A stretch of DNA of 64,000 bases from Methylobacterium mesophilicum. Its GTDB lineage: Bacteria; Pseudomonadota; Alphaproteobacteria; Rhizobiales; Beijerinckiaceae. Shown piece after piece: positions 24,504-33,217 of this stretch (position 1 is its first letter; each line of letters starts with the position of its first letter). A model generated the notes under the pieces. The model was not told where the DNA came from. It did not search any database and saw only the letters and a list, made by a program, of their open reading frames with translations. Both the position numbers and the translations under genes were made by a program. The stretch covers positions 310,001-374,000 of the forward strand of contig NZ_BPQU01000001.1 in NCBI RefSeq assembly GCF_022179445.1, read 5' to 3'.

Positions 24504-24802
24504 CCGCACCTGTTCTTGGCCTCCACCTATGCCCCGGGCGCCAAGAGCCGGGATCAACAGATCACGCCGCCGCCTGCGCGGTCGCCGATATGGTTAACGC
24601 AAGCTAGCGCCCGCATGGTTAATGCGCGGTCAACACCGAACCAGCGCGGCTGTTAAAGCCCCGGTGCAGTCACTCTTAAATTTCGATACTGCAGAAAAGT
24701 AGCGATTGAGCTTTTCTCGCGGATCCGTTAGCCTCTGTCAGAATTCGACACATTCCGTACGGGATACACCGCGCCGGATAGTTGCTACGACAGAGGTTCA
24801 AC

Positions 24803-25306
24803 GTGAACGATAGCGCTGAAGCTGAGCAGGCCGAGCACATTGACCTGGCGGTCGATATCATCGCGGCCTATGTGTCCAACAATTCGGTGCCGCCCTCGGA
24901 GCTTCCTGGATTGATCGGCGGCATTCACGCGGCTCTGAACAATCTCGCGGCTTCGGGGGCATCGACGACGACCGTCGTGGAGAAGATGAGCCCGGCGCAA
25001 ATCCGGAAATCCATCACGCACGACTACATCGTCAGTTTCGAAGACGGTAAGCCTTACAAGACGTTGCGCCGGCATCTGACCCTGCGCGGGCTCAGCCCGG
25101 AGGCCTATCGCGAGAAATGGGGCCTGCCGCGGGATTACCCGATGACGGCTGCGAGCTACTCGGCCCAGAGGTCCGAACTCGCCCGCGCCCTCGGCCTCGG
25201 CCAGCAGCGGCGCAAGTCCCGCGGGGCCGCGGCAGCACCCGCACCGGACGAGCCGGCTCCGGCCGCACCGAAGACCCGGGGACGCAAGAAGGTTCCGGCC
25301 GAGTAG
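24803..25306 (+). CDS. MucR/Ros-family transcriptional regulator lacking zinc ligands
   Basis: GTG 24803 after AGAGG gives MNDSAEAEQAEHIDLAVDII, 167 residues; an upstream TTG at 24782 adds seven. The N-terminal helical dimer/oligomer part is followed at residues 75-125 by the Ros DNA-binding fold (YIVSFEDGKPYKTLRRHLTL, then AYREKWGLPRDYPM). The Ros zinc site needs two Cys/Asp and two His. This protein has no cysteine at all, and the second His is Arg (RRHLTLRG). Zinc-free Ros homologues that still bind DNA are known in Rhizobiales. The basic Ala/Pro tail ends KTRGRKKVPAE. MucR proteins bind AT-rich DNA and often their own promoter; the upstream gap (24590-24720) is AT-rich for this genome. 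Confidence 0.9.
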   Translation: MNDSAEAEQAEHIDLAVDIIAAYVSNNSVPPSELPGLIGGIHAALNNLAASGASTTTVVEKMSPAQIRKSITHDYIVSFEDGKPYKTLRRHLTLRGLSPEAYREKWGLPRDYPMTAASYSAQRSELARALGLGQQRRKSRGAAAAPAPDEPAPAAPKTRGRKKVPAE

Positions 25307-25418
25307 GATCCGAGCCGGACGCCGTGGTTCCGTTTGACAGGGGACGATCCGGAGCGTGACACGCCGGACCGGGCGCGCAACCTAAGCGCGTCCTATCGCG
25401 AAGCAATGCACGCTGGTC

Positions 25419-26417
25419 ATGGTCACGAAGCGCTACCCGACGTCGGTCGAGGTCGCCCGCCTCGCCGGGGTCTCGCAATCGGCGGTGTCCCGCACCTTTA
25501 CGCCGGGTGCCAGCGTGTCGGCCCGGACCCGCGACAAGGTCCTGGCGGCGGCCGAGACCCTGGGCTTTCAGCCGAGCCTGATCCCCAGGATCATGCTGAC
25601 CGATCGGTCGGGTCTCGTGGCCCTCGTGGTCGGGGGCCTGGAGAACGCGTTCTACGCGCGCGTCGTCCAGAGCTTTGCGGCGCGGCTCCGGGAAGCCGGC
25701 AACCAGATCGTGCTGGTCCCGGTCGACAGCGACTACACCCTCGACGCGGTGGCGGCGCGCCTGGCCCAGTACCGGGTCGACGCGATCGTCAGCGCCCTGG
25801 CGGTCCTGTCGCAGGACGCCGCCGAGACGCTCTCGGCCTCCCGGATCCCGGTCGTCTCGTTCAATACCCCGGTTACGGCTGCGCGGGTCGGCTCGGTCGG
25901 CTCGGACAACGCGCTGGGAGGTCGGCAGGCCGCCGCGCTCCTTCACGACCGGGGCGTGCGCCATCCGGCCTTCATCGCCGGTCCGGCGGACAGCCCGGCC
26001 AGCGCCGAGCGGCTCGCGGGCTTTCGCGACGGCCTGCGCGCGGCAGGACTGCCGGAGCCACGCGTCGCGGGATCCGCCTACACGTATGAGGGCGGCGCCG
26101 AGGCGGCGATGCGGATTCGCGCGGACGCCCCGGTCGACGGCGTCTTCTGCGCCAACGACCTCTGCGCATTGGGCGCGATCGACGCGCTGCGGCGCGTCGG
26201 CCGGCGCGTCCCCGACGAGGTCCGCGTGATCGGCTACGACGACATCCCGGCGGCGGGGTGGGGCGGCTACGATCTCACCAGCTTCGACCAGGACGTGCCG
26301 GCGCTGGTCGAGGCGGCGCTGGCCATGATCGCCCGGATGTCCGGACCCGAATCGGCCCTCGGCGAGCGCGTGCTGATCCCGCCGCGGCTGATCGAGCGCG
26401 GCAGCACCCGGGCCTGA
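25419..26417 (+). CDS. LacI-family transcriptional regulator
   Basis: This 332-residue regulator has an N-terminal LacI HTH (TSVEVARLAGVSQSAVSRTF, hinge helix with RDKVLAAAETLGF). The periplasmic-binding-like effector domain runs from about residue 60 (GLVALVVGGLENAFYARVV) to the end, with the usual VIGYDDIP motif. It should bind a palindromic operator and release it on binding a small molecule, probably a sugar-like compound. It lies 147 bases before an MFS exporter on the same strand, and a candidate operator sits in that gap. Confidence 0.9.
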   Translation: MVTKRYPTSVEVARLAGVSQSAVSRTFTPGASVSARTRDKVLAAAETLGFQPSLIPRIMLTDRSGLVALVVGGLENAFYARVVQSFAARLREAGNQIVLVPVDSDYTLDAVAARLAQYRVDAIVSALAVLSQDAAETLSASRIPVVSFNTPVTAARVGSVGSDNALGGRQAAALLHDRGVRHPAFIAGPADSPASAERLAGFRDGLRAAGLPEPRVAGSAYTYEGGAEAAMRIRADAPVDGVFCANDLCALGAIDALRRVGRRVPDEVRVIGYDDIPAAGWGGYDLTSFDQDVPALVEAALAMIARMSGPESALGERVLIPPRLIERGSTRA

Positions 26418-26473
26418 TCGTCCGGGATCGTCGATGTCGAGACCTTGCACGCGGCGCAACCGTGCGTCGCGTG

Positions 26474-26487
26474 TGCATCGCTATGCA
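26474..26487. promoter_or_regulatory. Candidate operator between the LacI and MFS genes
   Basis: The sequence TGCAT-CGCT-ATGCA is a perfect inverted repeat with a four-base spacer, 78 bases before the predicted MFS start. Size and symmetry fit a LacI-type site, but no second copy was found and assignment to the neighbouring regulator is inference. Confidence 0.35.
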
Positions 26488-26564
26488 AAAATTCGTGCTG
26501 CTCCAACCTTCGTCATGCTGCGTTGCACAAAGCGACGCCCGCCGTCCGAACGAAGGAAGCCGAC

Positions 26565-27740
26565 GTGCTGTCCCTGCCGATCCTCGCCCTCGCCGTCGCC
26601 TCGTTCGGTATCGGCACCACCGAATTCGTCATCATGGGCCTGCTCCCGGAGGTGGCGCACGGCTTCGGCGTCACCATTCCGCAGGCCGGCTACCTCGTGT
26701 CCGGCTACGCCATGGGCGTCGTCGTCGGCGCGCCGATCGTGGCGATCGCCACCGCGGGCTTGCCCCGGAAGACGGCCCTGCTCGCCCTGATGGCGGTCTT
26801 CCTGATCGGCAATGTCGGCTGCGCCCTGGCGCCGAGCTACGGCCTGCTGATGGCAGCCCGGATCGTCACCGCCTTCGCGCACGGGGCCTTCTTCGGGATC
26901 GGCGCCGTTGTGGCGCGCGATCTGGTGCCGCGCGAGAAGCGGACCCAGGCGGTCTCGCTGATGTTCGCCGGGCTGACCCTGGCCAACGTCCTCGGTGTGC
27001 CGTTGGGAACGGCCCTGGGTCAAGTTAGCGGATGGCGCTCGACCTTCTGGGCCGTGGTGGTGATCGGCCTGCTGGCCGGGCTGGCGATCCAGCTGTTCGT
27101 GCCCGCCGGACTGCCCGGTACCCGCGGCGGCCTGGTCAAGGAGTTCCGGGCGCTCGGGCGCTGGCCGGTGCTGCGGCCGATGCTGATCTCGACCCTCTCC
27201 TCGGTCAGCTTTTTCACGGTGTTCACCTACATCACGCCGTTCCTGACTGGCGTGACCGGGTTTTCGTCGCAGGGCGTCACCGGGGTGCTGTTCGCCGCGG
27301 GCATCGGCCTCACGGTGGGCAACCTCGCGGGCGGCCACTTCGCCGACCGGGGCCTGATGGCGACGATCATCGGCGGGTTCATCGGCATCGTCGCGGTGCT
27401 GCTGGTCCTGGCGGCGGTCGCCCACCACGCCATCCCGACCGTCGCCGTGCTGGTCCTGTGGTCGGGCCTCGCCTTCGCGCTGGTCTCGCCGCTGCAGATC
27501 TGGGTCGTCGAGGCTGCCAGCGACGCGCCGAACCTCGCCTCGACGCTCAACCAGGGTGCGTTCAACCTCGGCAACGCCACCGGGGCCTGGATCGGCGGCA
27601 CCGCCCTGACGCTGGGCGCCGGCTACGGCCAGTTGCCGTTGCTCGCCGCCGCCGTGTCGATCCTGGGCCTCGGTCTGACGGTGACGGCCGTCAGCCGAAG
27701 CGGAAGCCGGATTTTCTCCGCCTCGACGCCGGGCGCATGA
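26565..27740 (+). CDS. MFS transporter, DHA1 family (AraJ/PbuE-like exporter)
   Basis: The chosen GTG 26565 lies five bases after GAAGGAAGC and gives 391 residues. The longer frame from 26445 begins with a Cys-rich stretch that is not protein-like. The protein has 12 hydrophobic segments, starts LSLPILALAVASFGIGTTEF and carries IMGLLPEVAHGFGVTIPQAG, a hallmark of the arabinose-efflux/purine-efflux branch. It exports small polar compounds or drugs by proton antiport. The LacI gene upstream probably controls it. Confidence 0.88.
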   Translation: MLSLPILALAVASFGIGTTEFVIMGLLPEVAHGFGVTIPQAGYLVSGYAMGVVVGAPIVAIATAGLPRKTALLALMAVFLIGNVGCALAPSYGLLMAARIVTAFAHGAFFGIGAVVARDLVPREKRTQAVSLMFAGLTLANVLGVPLGTALGQVSGWRSTFWAVVVIGLLAGLAIQLFVPAGLPGTRGGLVKEFRALGRWPVLRPMLISTLSSVSFFTVFTYITPFLTGVTGFSSQGVTGVLFAAGIGLTVGNLAGGHFADRGLMATIIGGFIGIVAVLLVLAAVAHHAIPTVAVLVLWSGLAFALVSPLQIWVVEAASDAPNLASTLNQGAFNLGNATGAWIGGTALTLGAGYGQLPLLAAAVSILGLGLTVTAVSRSGSRIFSASTPGA

Positions 27741-27743
27741 CCA

Positions 27744-27768
27744 CCGGGCGAACCTTCAATCCGCCCGG
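27744..27768. terminator. Hairpin between convergent MFS and glutamate dehydrogenase genes
   Basis: Arms ccgggcg (27744-27750) and cgcccgg (27762-27768) pair over seven bases around an 11-base loop that contains the glutamate dehydrogenase stop codon. No T-tract follows on either strand, so intrinsic termination is uncertain. Confidence 0.35.
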
Positions 27769-30700
27769 ACCAGATCGCCGAGCAGGCTCGCCGCCACCGT
27801 GGCCTTGGAGACCGTGAGGCCCGAGGCGCTGATCGCGTCGACGGCGTCACGGATGCGGACCAGCGGCGCGCCCCGGGCCTTGGCCCAGGCCTCGACGGCC
27901 TCGGGCCCGGCGCCGAGATCGGCCACCACCTCGGCGGTGAGCTTGCGGTGCGCGGCGGCGATGCCGGCCACCGCCCGCTCCAGGGCGACCCGGTCGAACG
28001 TGTCGGCCACCGGCACGGTCCGGGCCGCGGCGGCGAGTTCGTCCAGGCGGAACGCGTGCTCCAGGGCGAAATGTGTCGCCGCCACCTCCTCGACCGGGCG
28101 GCCGCTGGCCTCGGCGACACGCACGATGTCCGGCGCGGAGATCAGGGCGTTCAGGGAGGCGAGCCGCCGCGCCTGTTGCCGGGCCATGCCGTGGCCTTCG
28201 AGCTGCGACGCCCGGTTGCCGATGGCGGTGAGCGCCTCGGCATCGAGCACCTTCGGCAGCGCCGCCTCCACGGCCGCCACCCCGTCGCGGTAGCGCGCAA
28301 CCAGGGGAGCCAGGCCCCCGGTCAGGTCGAGGTTGCGGATGAACCAGACGATCCGGTTGGCGAGCAGGCCCTGCACCTCGGCGTAGAGGCCGAGCTGGTC
28401 CTGTCCCGAGAGGCCGCCGCCCAGGCCGTCGATGGCGAGGTTCAGCTCCATCAGCCCGAAGGCGTCGCGGGTGATCGCGTAGGCCTTGGCGATGGTCGCG
28501 GCGTCCGCCCCGGTGCCGTCGATCAGCCGGGTGACCAGGGACGGGCCGCCGCGGTTGACGATGATGTTGGCGAGCGCCGTCGAGATGATCTCGCGGCGCA
28601 GCCGGTGGCCCTTCACGGCGTCGGGGAACTGCTCGCGCAGCGCCTTCGGGAAGTAGCGCTGCAATTCGCGGTCGAAATACGGGTCGTTCGGCACTGTGCT
28701 GGCCAGGATCGCGTCGTGCAGCGACAGCTTCGCGTAGGCCAGCAGCACCGCGTATTCCGGGCGGGTCAGCCCCTCGCCGCGGCGCATCCGCTCGGTGATC
28801 GTGGCATCGTCGGGCAGGTATTCCACGGCGCGGTCGAGGCGCCCTTCGGCTTCCAGCGCCTGCATGGTGCGCATCGCGAAGCCGGTCTCGCCCAGGCCGC
28901 CGCGCTGGGCGAGCGACAGGGCGAGGGTCTGCAATTCGTTGTTGCGCAGGACGAGGCGCCCGACCTCGTCGGTCATGGTGGCGAGGAGTGTGTTGCGCGC
29001 CGCGTAGTCGAGCCGCCCATCCCGCTCGGGGACCATGAGGGCGATCTTGATGTTCACTTCGACGTCGGAGGTGTTCACGCCGGCGGAGTTGTCGATCGCG
29101 TCGGTGTTGAGCCGGATCCCGGCCCGGGCCGCCTCGATGCGTCCGCGCTGGGTGAGGCCGAGATTGGCACCCTCGCCGACCGCCTTCACCCGCAGCTCCG
29201 GCCCTGTGATGCGCACGGCGTCGTTCGCCCGGTCGCCGGCATCCTCGTCGGTCTCGGTGGTGGCGCGGACGTAGGTGCCGATGCCGCCGAACCAGAGCAG
29301 GTCGGCCGGCGCCTTCAGGATCGCCTGCATCAGCTCGGTCGGCGTCGCCTCGGCCCGGTCGAAACCCAGGGCGGCCCGGACGGCCGGAGAGAGCGGCACG
29401 GTCTTGAGGCTGCGCGCGAACACCCCGCCGCCCTCCGAGATCAGCGACGTGTCGTAATCCGCCCAGGACGAGCGGCCGAGGTCGAACAGGCGCCTGCGCT
29501 CGGCGAAGCTCTTCGCCGCGTCGGGATTCGGATCGAGGAAGATGTCGCGGTGGTCGAAGGCCGCCACCAGGCGGATGCTCTCGGACAGCAGCATGCCGTT
29601 GCCGAACACGTCGCCCGACATGTCGCCGACCCCGACCACGGTGATCGGGTCGGTCTGCACGTCGACGTCGATCTCGCGGAAGTGGCGGCGCACAGCCTCC
29701 CAGGCGCCCCGGGCGGTGATGCCCATGCCCTTGTGGTCGTAGCCCTGGCTTCCGCCGGACGCGAAGGCGTCGCCGAGCCAGTGGCCCTTCTCGAGGGACA
29801 GCGCGTTGGCGATGTCCGAGAAGGTGGCGGTGCCCTTGTCGGCCGCCACCACCAGGTAGGCGTCGTCGGGGTCGTGCCGCACCGTGTCCGGTGGCGGCAC
29901 GATCGCCTGGTCCACGATGTTGTCGGTGAGTTCGAGCAGGGTGCGGATGAACAGCCGGTAGCTCTCGGTGCCCTCCTGCATCCAGGCCGCCCGGTCCGAG
30001 GCCGGGGGCAGGCGCTTGGGGAAGAAGCCGCCCTTGGCGCCCACCGGCACGATGACGGCGTTCTTGACCTGCTGCGCCTTCACCAGGCCCAGGATCTCGG
30101 TGCGGAAATCTTCCGGCCGGTCGGACCAGCGCAGACCGCCGCGGGCGACGTAGCCGAAGCGCAGGTGCACGCCCTCGACCCGGGGCGAATAGACGAAGAT
30201 CTCGAAGAACGGCCGCGGCAGCGGCATCGCCGTCACCTTGGCGCAGGCGAACTTGAAGCTGATCGTCTCCCGGGGGCGATCACCCTCGGCCTTCTGGAAG
30301 AAGTTGGTCCGCACCGCGGCTTCGACCAGGTTGACGAACCGGCGCAGGATCCGGTCGTCGTCCAGGCTGGTGACGTCGCCGAGCGCCTCCTCGATCAGGG
30401 CGCGGGTCTCGGCTTCGCGCGCGGCCCGGTCGCCGTCGATCAGCGGGTCGAAGCGGGTCCGGAACAGGCTGACGATCGCCCGGGCGATCCCGGGATGCCG
30501 GCTCAGCGTCCCGGCCATGTAATCCTGGCCGTAGCGGATGCGCAGCTGGCGCAGGTAGCGCCCGAGCGCCCGGAGCAGGGCGGCGTCCCGCCAGGGCAGG
30601 GCGGCCTCCAGCACCAGCCGGTTGTAGCCGTCGGATTCCGCCGCGCCGTCGGCCAGCGCCAACATCGCCTCCTCGAGGGGCTGCTCCAGCGTGGCGAGAT

Positions 30701-32600
30701 CGATCGCGGCGCCGCTGGCCCGCTCGATCCGCATGTCGTGCAGCCAGACCCGGGCGGATTCGTCGAGCCCGGCCGGCCGGACCCGATAGGTCCGCTCGTC
30801 GATGACCCGGAAGCCCAGGTTCTCCAGCACGGGCACCCGGTCGGACAGGGCGATCGCGGTGCCGCGGGAGAACACCTTCAGACGGACCTGCGCGTCCGAA
30901 TCACCGGCCCGGCGGCCGAGATGCACGGCGCGCGGCTGCACGTCGCTCAGCGCTTCCAGGATGGCGATGTCGGCGACTGCCGCATCGGACTGGAAGTTGT
31001 CCCGGTAGGCGGCCGTGAACGCCTCCGCGTAGCGCGACGCGAGCCGGCGGGCCCGGCCGCCGTCGTGGGCCTCCGCCAGGGCCGCACTCAGCGCGTCGCC
31101 CCAGGTGCGGACCAGGGCGGCGATTCCGGCCTCCAGGGCGGCAGGATCCTGCTCCGGCATGCCCTCCTCGGGCAGGCCGACGATGTAGTGGGTCCGCGCC
31201 AGCGGGCCTTCGGGCAGTTCCGAATAGGCCGCGCTCGGCCGCCCGCCATAGGCCTCGGCCAGGTAGGCGCCGATCCGGGCGCTCACGGTCGAATCGAACC
31301 GGTCCTTCGGCACGAAGACCAGCAGCGAGACGAAGCGGCCGAACCGGTCCGGGCGCGACAGCACGCGGATCCGCGGCCGGTCGGCGAGGTTGGCGATCGC
31401 CAGGGTGAACCGGTACAGCCGGTCGATATCGATCTGGAACAGCTCGTCCCGCGGGTAGGTCTCCAGCACCGCGAGCAGGCTGCGCCCGGCATGGCTGGTC
31501 GGGTCCAGGCCGGCCCGTTCGGCCACCGCCTCGACCTTGCGGCGCAGGACCGGCACCTCGCGCGCCGGGCTGGTATAGGCCGCGGCCGTGAACAGGCCGA
31601 CGATCCGCACCTCGCCCGACAGCTTGCCGGTGTTCGAGAACAGCTTCACGCCGACATAGTCGAGATAGGAGACCCGGTGGACCCGGGACTTCGCGCTCGC
31701 CTTGGTGATGATCAGCGCCTGCGGCTCCTCCAGGAAGGCGAGGATCTCGGGCGTGTAGTCGACCGGCGTCCGGCCCCGGCGCAGCGGCGTGGCGCCCGGA
31801 TCGCGCAGCACCCCGAGGCTCGAGCCCTCGATCAAAGGATGGCCGTCGCCCTCGATGCCGTGCTGGCGCATGCCCAGCACCAGGAACTGCCCATCCCTCA
31901 GCCAGTCGAGGAAGGCGCGCGCCTCCGCGACCTCGGCCTCCGGCAGGGGGGACGGGGCGCGGCCCAGGCTTTCGGACAGCGCGGAGATGCGGGCCAGCAT
32001 CGCGTCGTGGTCGTCGCTCGCCAGGGCCACGTCCCGGTAGACCTGGGCGAGGGCCTCCTCCAGCCGCGCCCGGGCCTCGCCGTCGAGGCGGCCGAGATGG
32101 AGGTGGATGAAGCTTTCGCGCGCCAGGCTGCCGTGGGCATCCGCGGTGGTCTCGCCGACCACGCGCACCAGCGCCCCGGACGCGTCGCGCTCGACCCCGA
32201 GGATCGGGTGGGCGACGAGATCCGGCGTCAGGCCCTGCTCGGTCAGCTCGGCCAGGGTCGAATCCAGCAGGAACGGCCGGTTGTCGTTGATGACCTCGAC
32301 GATCGTCACTTCGCGCGACCGTCCGTCCCGCACGAGTTCGGTGTCGCTCAGGCGCAGCCGGGCCGGATCGCCGGGCTTGCGGGGCTCTGACAGGAAGGCG
32401 CGGGCGCGGACCGCCAGCTCGGCCAGCGCATCGCCCGGGTAGGGGGCTACGTCCTCGGGGGTCACGCGCCCGAACAGGTCGCGGACGAACCCGCCGGGCC
32501 CGCCTCGCTGCGCCACGATCTCGGCCGCGGCCTCGATGAGCCCGGACCGGGCCGATTTCTGTTCCGAGGACGACAACGCCGTGGCGGTTTCGAGTGTCAT
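27756..32600 (-). CDS. gdhB: NAD-specific glutamate dehydrogenase, large (GDH-180) class
   Basis: ATG 32600 (MTLETATALSSSEQKSARSG, after GAGAGG) gives 1614 residues, the usual length of the 180-kDa class. The N-terminal third is regulatory and ACT-like. The catalytic core begins near residue 800 with FGYVARGGLRWSDRPEDFRT, followed by KAQQVKNAVIVPVGAKGGFF with the active-site lysine region. The NAD-binding part contains VGVGDMSGDVFGNGMLLSES. A long helical C-terminus follows. It oxidises glutamate to 2-oxoglutarate and ammonia, mainly for catabolism. It is divergent from marR, with 161 bases between the starts. The symbol is used loosely; gdh2 is an alternative name. Confidence 0.95.
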   Translation of the reverse strand: MTLETATALSSSEQKSARSGLIEAAAEIVAQRGGPGGFVRDLFGRVTPEDVAPYPGDALAELAVRARAFLSEPRKPGDPARLRLSDTELVRDGRSREVTIVEVINDNRPFLLDSTLAELTEQGLTPDLVAHPILGVERDASGALVRVVGETTADAHGSLARESFIHLHLGRLDGEARARLEEALAQVYRDVALASDDHDAMLARISALSESLGRAPSPLPEAEVAEARAFLDWLRDGQFLVLGMRQHGIEGDGHPLIEGSSLGVLRDPGATPLRRGRTPVDYTPEILAFLEEPQALIITKASAKSRVHRVSYLDYVGVKLFSNTGKLSGEVRIVGLFTAAAYTSPAREVPVLRRKVEAVAERAGLDPTSHAGRSLLAVLETYPRDELFQIDIDRLYRFTLAIANLADRPRIRVLSRPDRFGRFVSLLVFVPKDRFDSTVSARIGAYLAEAYGGRPSAAYSELPEGPLARTHYIVGLPEEGMPEQDPAALEAGIAALVRTWGDALSAALAEAHDGGRARRLASRYAEAFTAAYRDNFQSDAAVADIAILEALSDVQPRAVHLGRRAGDSDAQVRLKVFSRGTAIALSDRVPVLENLGFRVIDERTYRVRPAGLDESARVWLHDMRIERASGAAIDLATLEQPLEEAMLALADGAAESDGYNRLVLEAALPWRDAALLRALGRYLRQLRIRYGQDYMAGTLSRHPGIARAIVSLFRTRFDPLIDGDRAAREAETRALIEEALGDVTSLDDDRILRRFVNLVEAAVRTNFFQKAEGDRPRETISFKFACAKVTAMPLPRPFFEIFVYSPRVEGVHLRFGYVARGGLRWSDRPEDFRTEILGLVKAQQVKNAVIVPVGAKGGFFPKRLPPASDRAAWMQEGTESYRLFIRTLLELTDNIVDQAIVPPPDTVRHDPDDAYLVVAADKGTATFSDIANALSLEKGHWLGDAFASGGSQGYDHKGMGITARGAWEAVRRHFREIDVDVQTDPITVVGVGDMSGDVFGNGMLLSESIRLVAAFDHRDIFLDPNPDAAKSFAERRRLFDLGRSSWADYDTSLISEGGGVFARSLKTVPLSPAVRAALGFDRAEATPTELMQAILKAPADLLWFGGIGTYVRATTETDEDAGDRANDAVRITGPELRVKAVGEGANLGLTQRGRIEAARAGIRLNTDAIDNSAGVNTSDVEVNIKIALMVPERDGRLDYAARNTLLATMTDEVGRLVLRNNELQTLALSLAQRGGLGETGFAMRTMQALEAEGRLDRAVEYLPDDATITERMRRGEGLTRPEYAVLLAYAKLSLHDAILASTVPNDPYFDRELQRYFPKALREQFPDAVKGHRLRREIISTALANIIVNRGGPSLVTRLIDGTGADAATIAKAYAITRDAFGLMELNLAIDGLGGGLSGQDQLGLYAEVQGLLANRIVWFIRNLDLTGGLAPLVARYRDGVAAVEAALPKVLDAEALTAIGNRASQLEGHGMARQQARRLASLNALISAPDIVRVAEASGRPVEEVAATHFALEHAFRLDELAAAARTVPVADTFDRVALERAVAGIAAAHRKLTAEVVADLGAGPEAVEAWAKARGAPLVRIRDAVDAISASGLTVSKATVAASLLGDLVRAD

Positions 32601-32723
32601 CGCGCCTCTCACGAACCGGGAGCCTGCCGACGCAGCGTTAGCAAAGAGATCCGCCATGTCGATGACAGCGTGACGGATTTCCCCATCGCCGCGTGTCGAA
32701 CCGGCCGAACCGTCAGTGCCCGC

Positions 32724-32754
32724 TTGTCGCGCGGAATATCCGTGCATATACACG
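32724..32754 (+). promoter_or_regulatory. marR promoter with overlapping palindrome
   Basis: TTGTCG (32724-32729), a 17-base spacer and TATACA (32747-32752) form a good promoter. Transcription should start about 32759, only about three bases before ATG 32762, so the mRNA is nearly leaderless. The inverted repeat CGTG-CATATA-CACG (32741-32754) covers the -10 box and is a natural place for MarR self-repression. Confidence 0.5.
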
Positions 32755-32761
32755 TATCGTG

Positions 32762-33178
32762 ATGATCGATCGTCCGAGCGAGCCCTGCACCTGTTCCGCT
32801 CTGCGCCGTGCCACGCGGGCGGTGACCACGATCTATGACGAGGCGCTGCGTCCCTGCGGGCTGCGCGTCACCCAATTCGCGATCCTGCGCCTGCTCGACC
32901 GTCTGGGTCCCAGCCCGGTGACGCGGCTCGCCGCCGAAGCCGCCCTGGAACGCACCACGATGGGCCGCAACCTCGATCCGCTGGAGCGGCGTGGCCTCGT
33001 GCGGATCGAAGCCGGCGAAGCGGATGCGCGCGCTCGCGTGGTCTCGCTGACGGACGCCGGACGCGCCGCCCTGGCGGCGGCAATCCCCCATTGGCGGGTC
33101 GCGCAAGCGCGCATCAACGCGCGGATCGAACCCGCCGCCGTCGCGGCCCTGACCGAAGCCCTCACCGCCGCCCCCTGA
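32762..33178 (+). CDS. MarR-family transcriptional regulator
   Basis: The 138-residue winged-helix protein begins MIDRPSEPCTCSALRRATRA. The fold is clear: LRVTQFAILRLLDRLGPSPV (helices 2-3), ERTTMGRNLDPLERRGLVRI (recognition helix) and ARVVSLTDAGRAALAAA (wing and dimer helix). Two cysteines near the N-terminus (CTC) could sense oxidants, which is inference. An in-frame ATG at 32693 lies upstream of the predicted promoter and is unlikely. It lies 39 bases before an MFS gene that it probably regulates. Confidence 0.88.
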   Translation: MIDRPSEPCTCSALRRATRAVTTIYDEALRPCGLRVTQFAILRLLDRLGPSPVTRLAAEAALERTTMGRNLDPLERRGLVRIEAGEADARARVVSLTDAGRAALAAAIPHWRVAQARINARIEPAAVAALTEALTAAP

Positions 33179-33217
33179 CACGCCGCCGCCGGCCGTCTCA
33201 CACCCCGGAGCCCGAAC

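Noticed and set aside
27948..32390. A plus-strand open frame of 1480 codons opposite the glutamate dehydrogenase gene
   Set aside because: The opposite strand encodes a full, well-recognised enzyme. The plus-strand product is His/Gly/Arg/Gln-rich with no domain.
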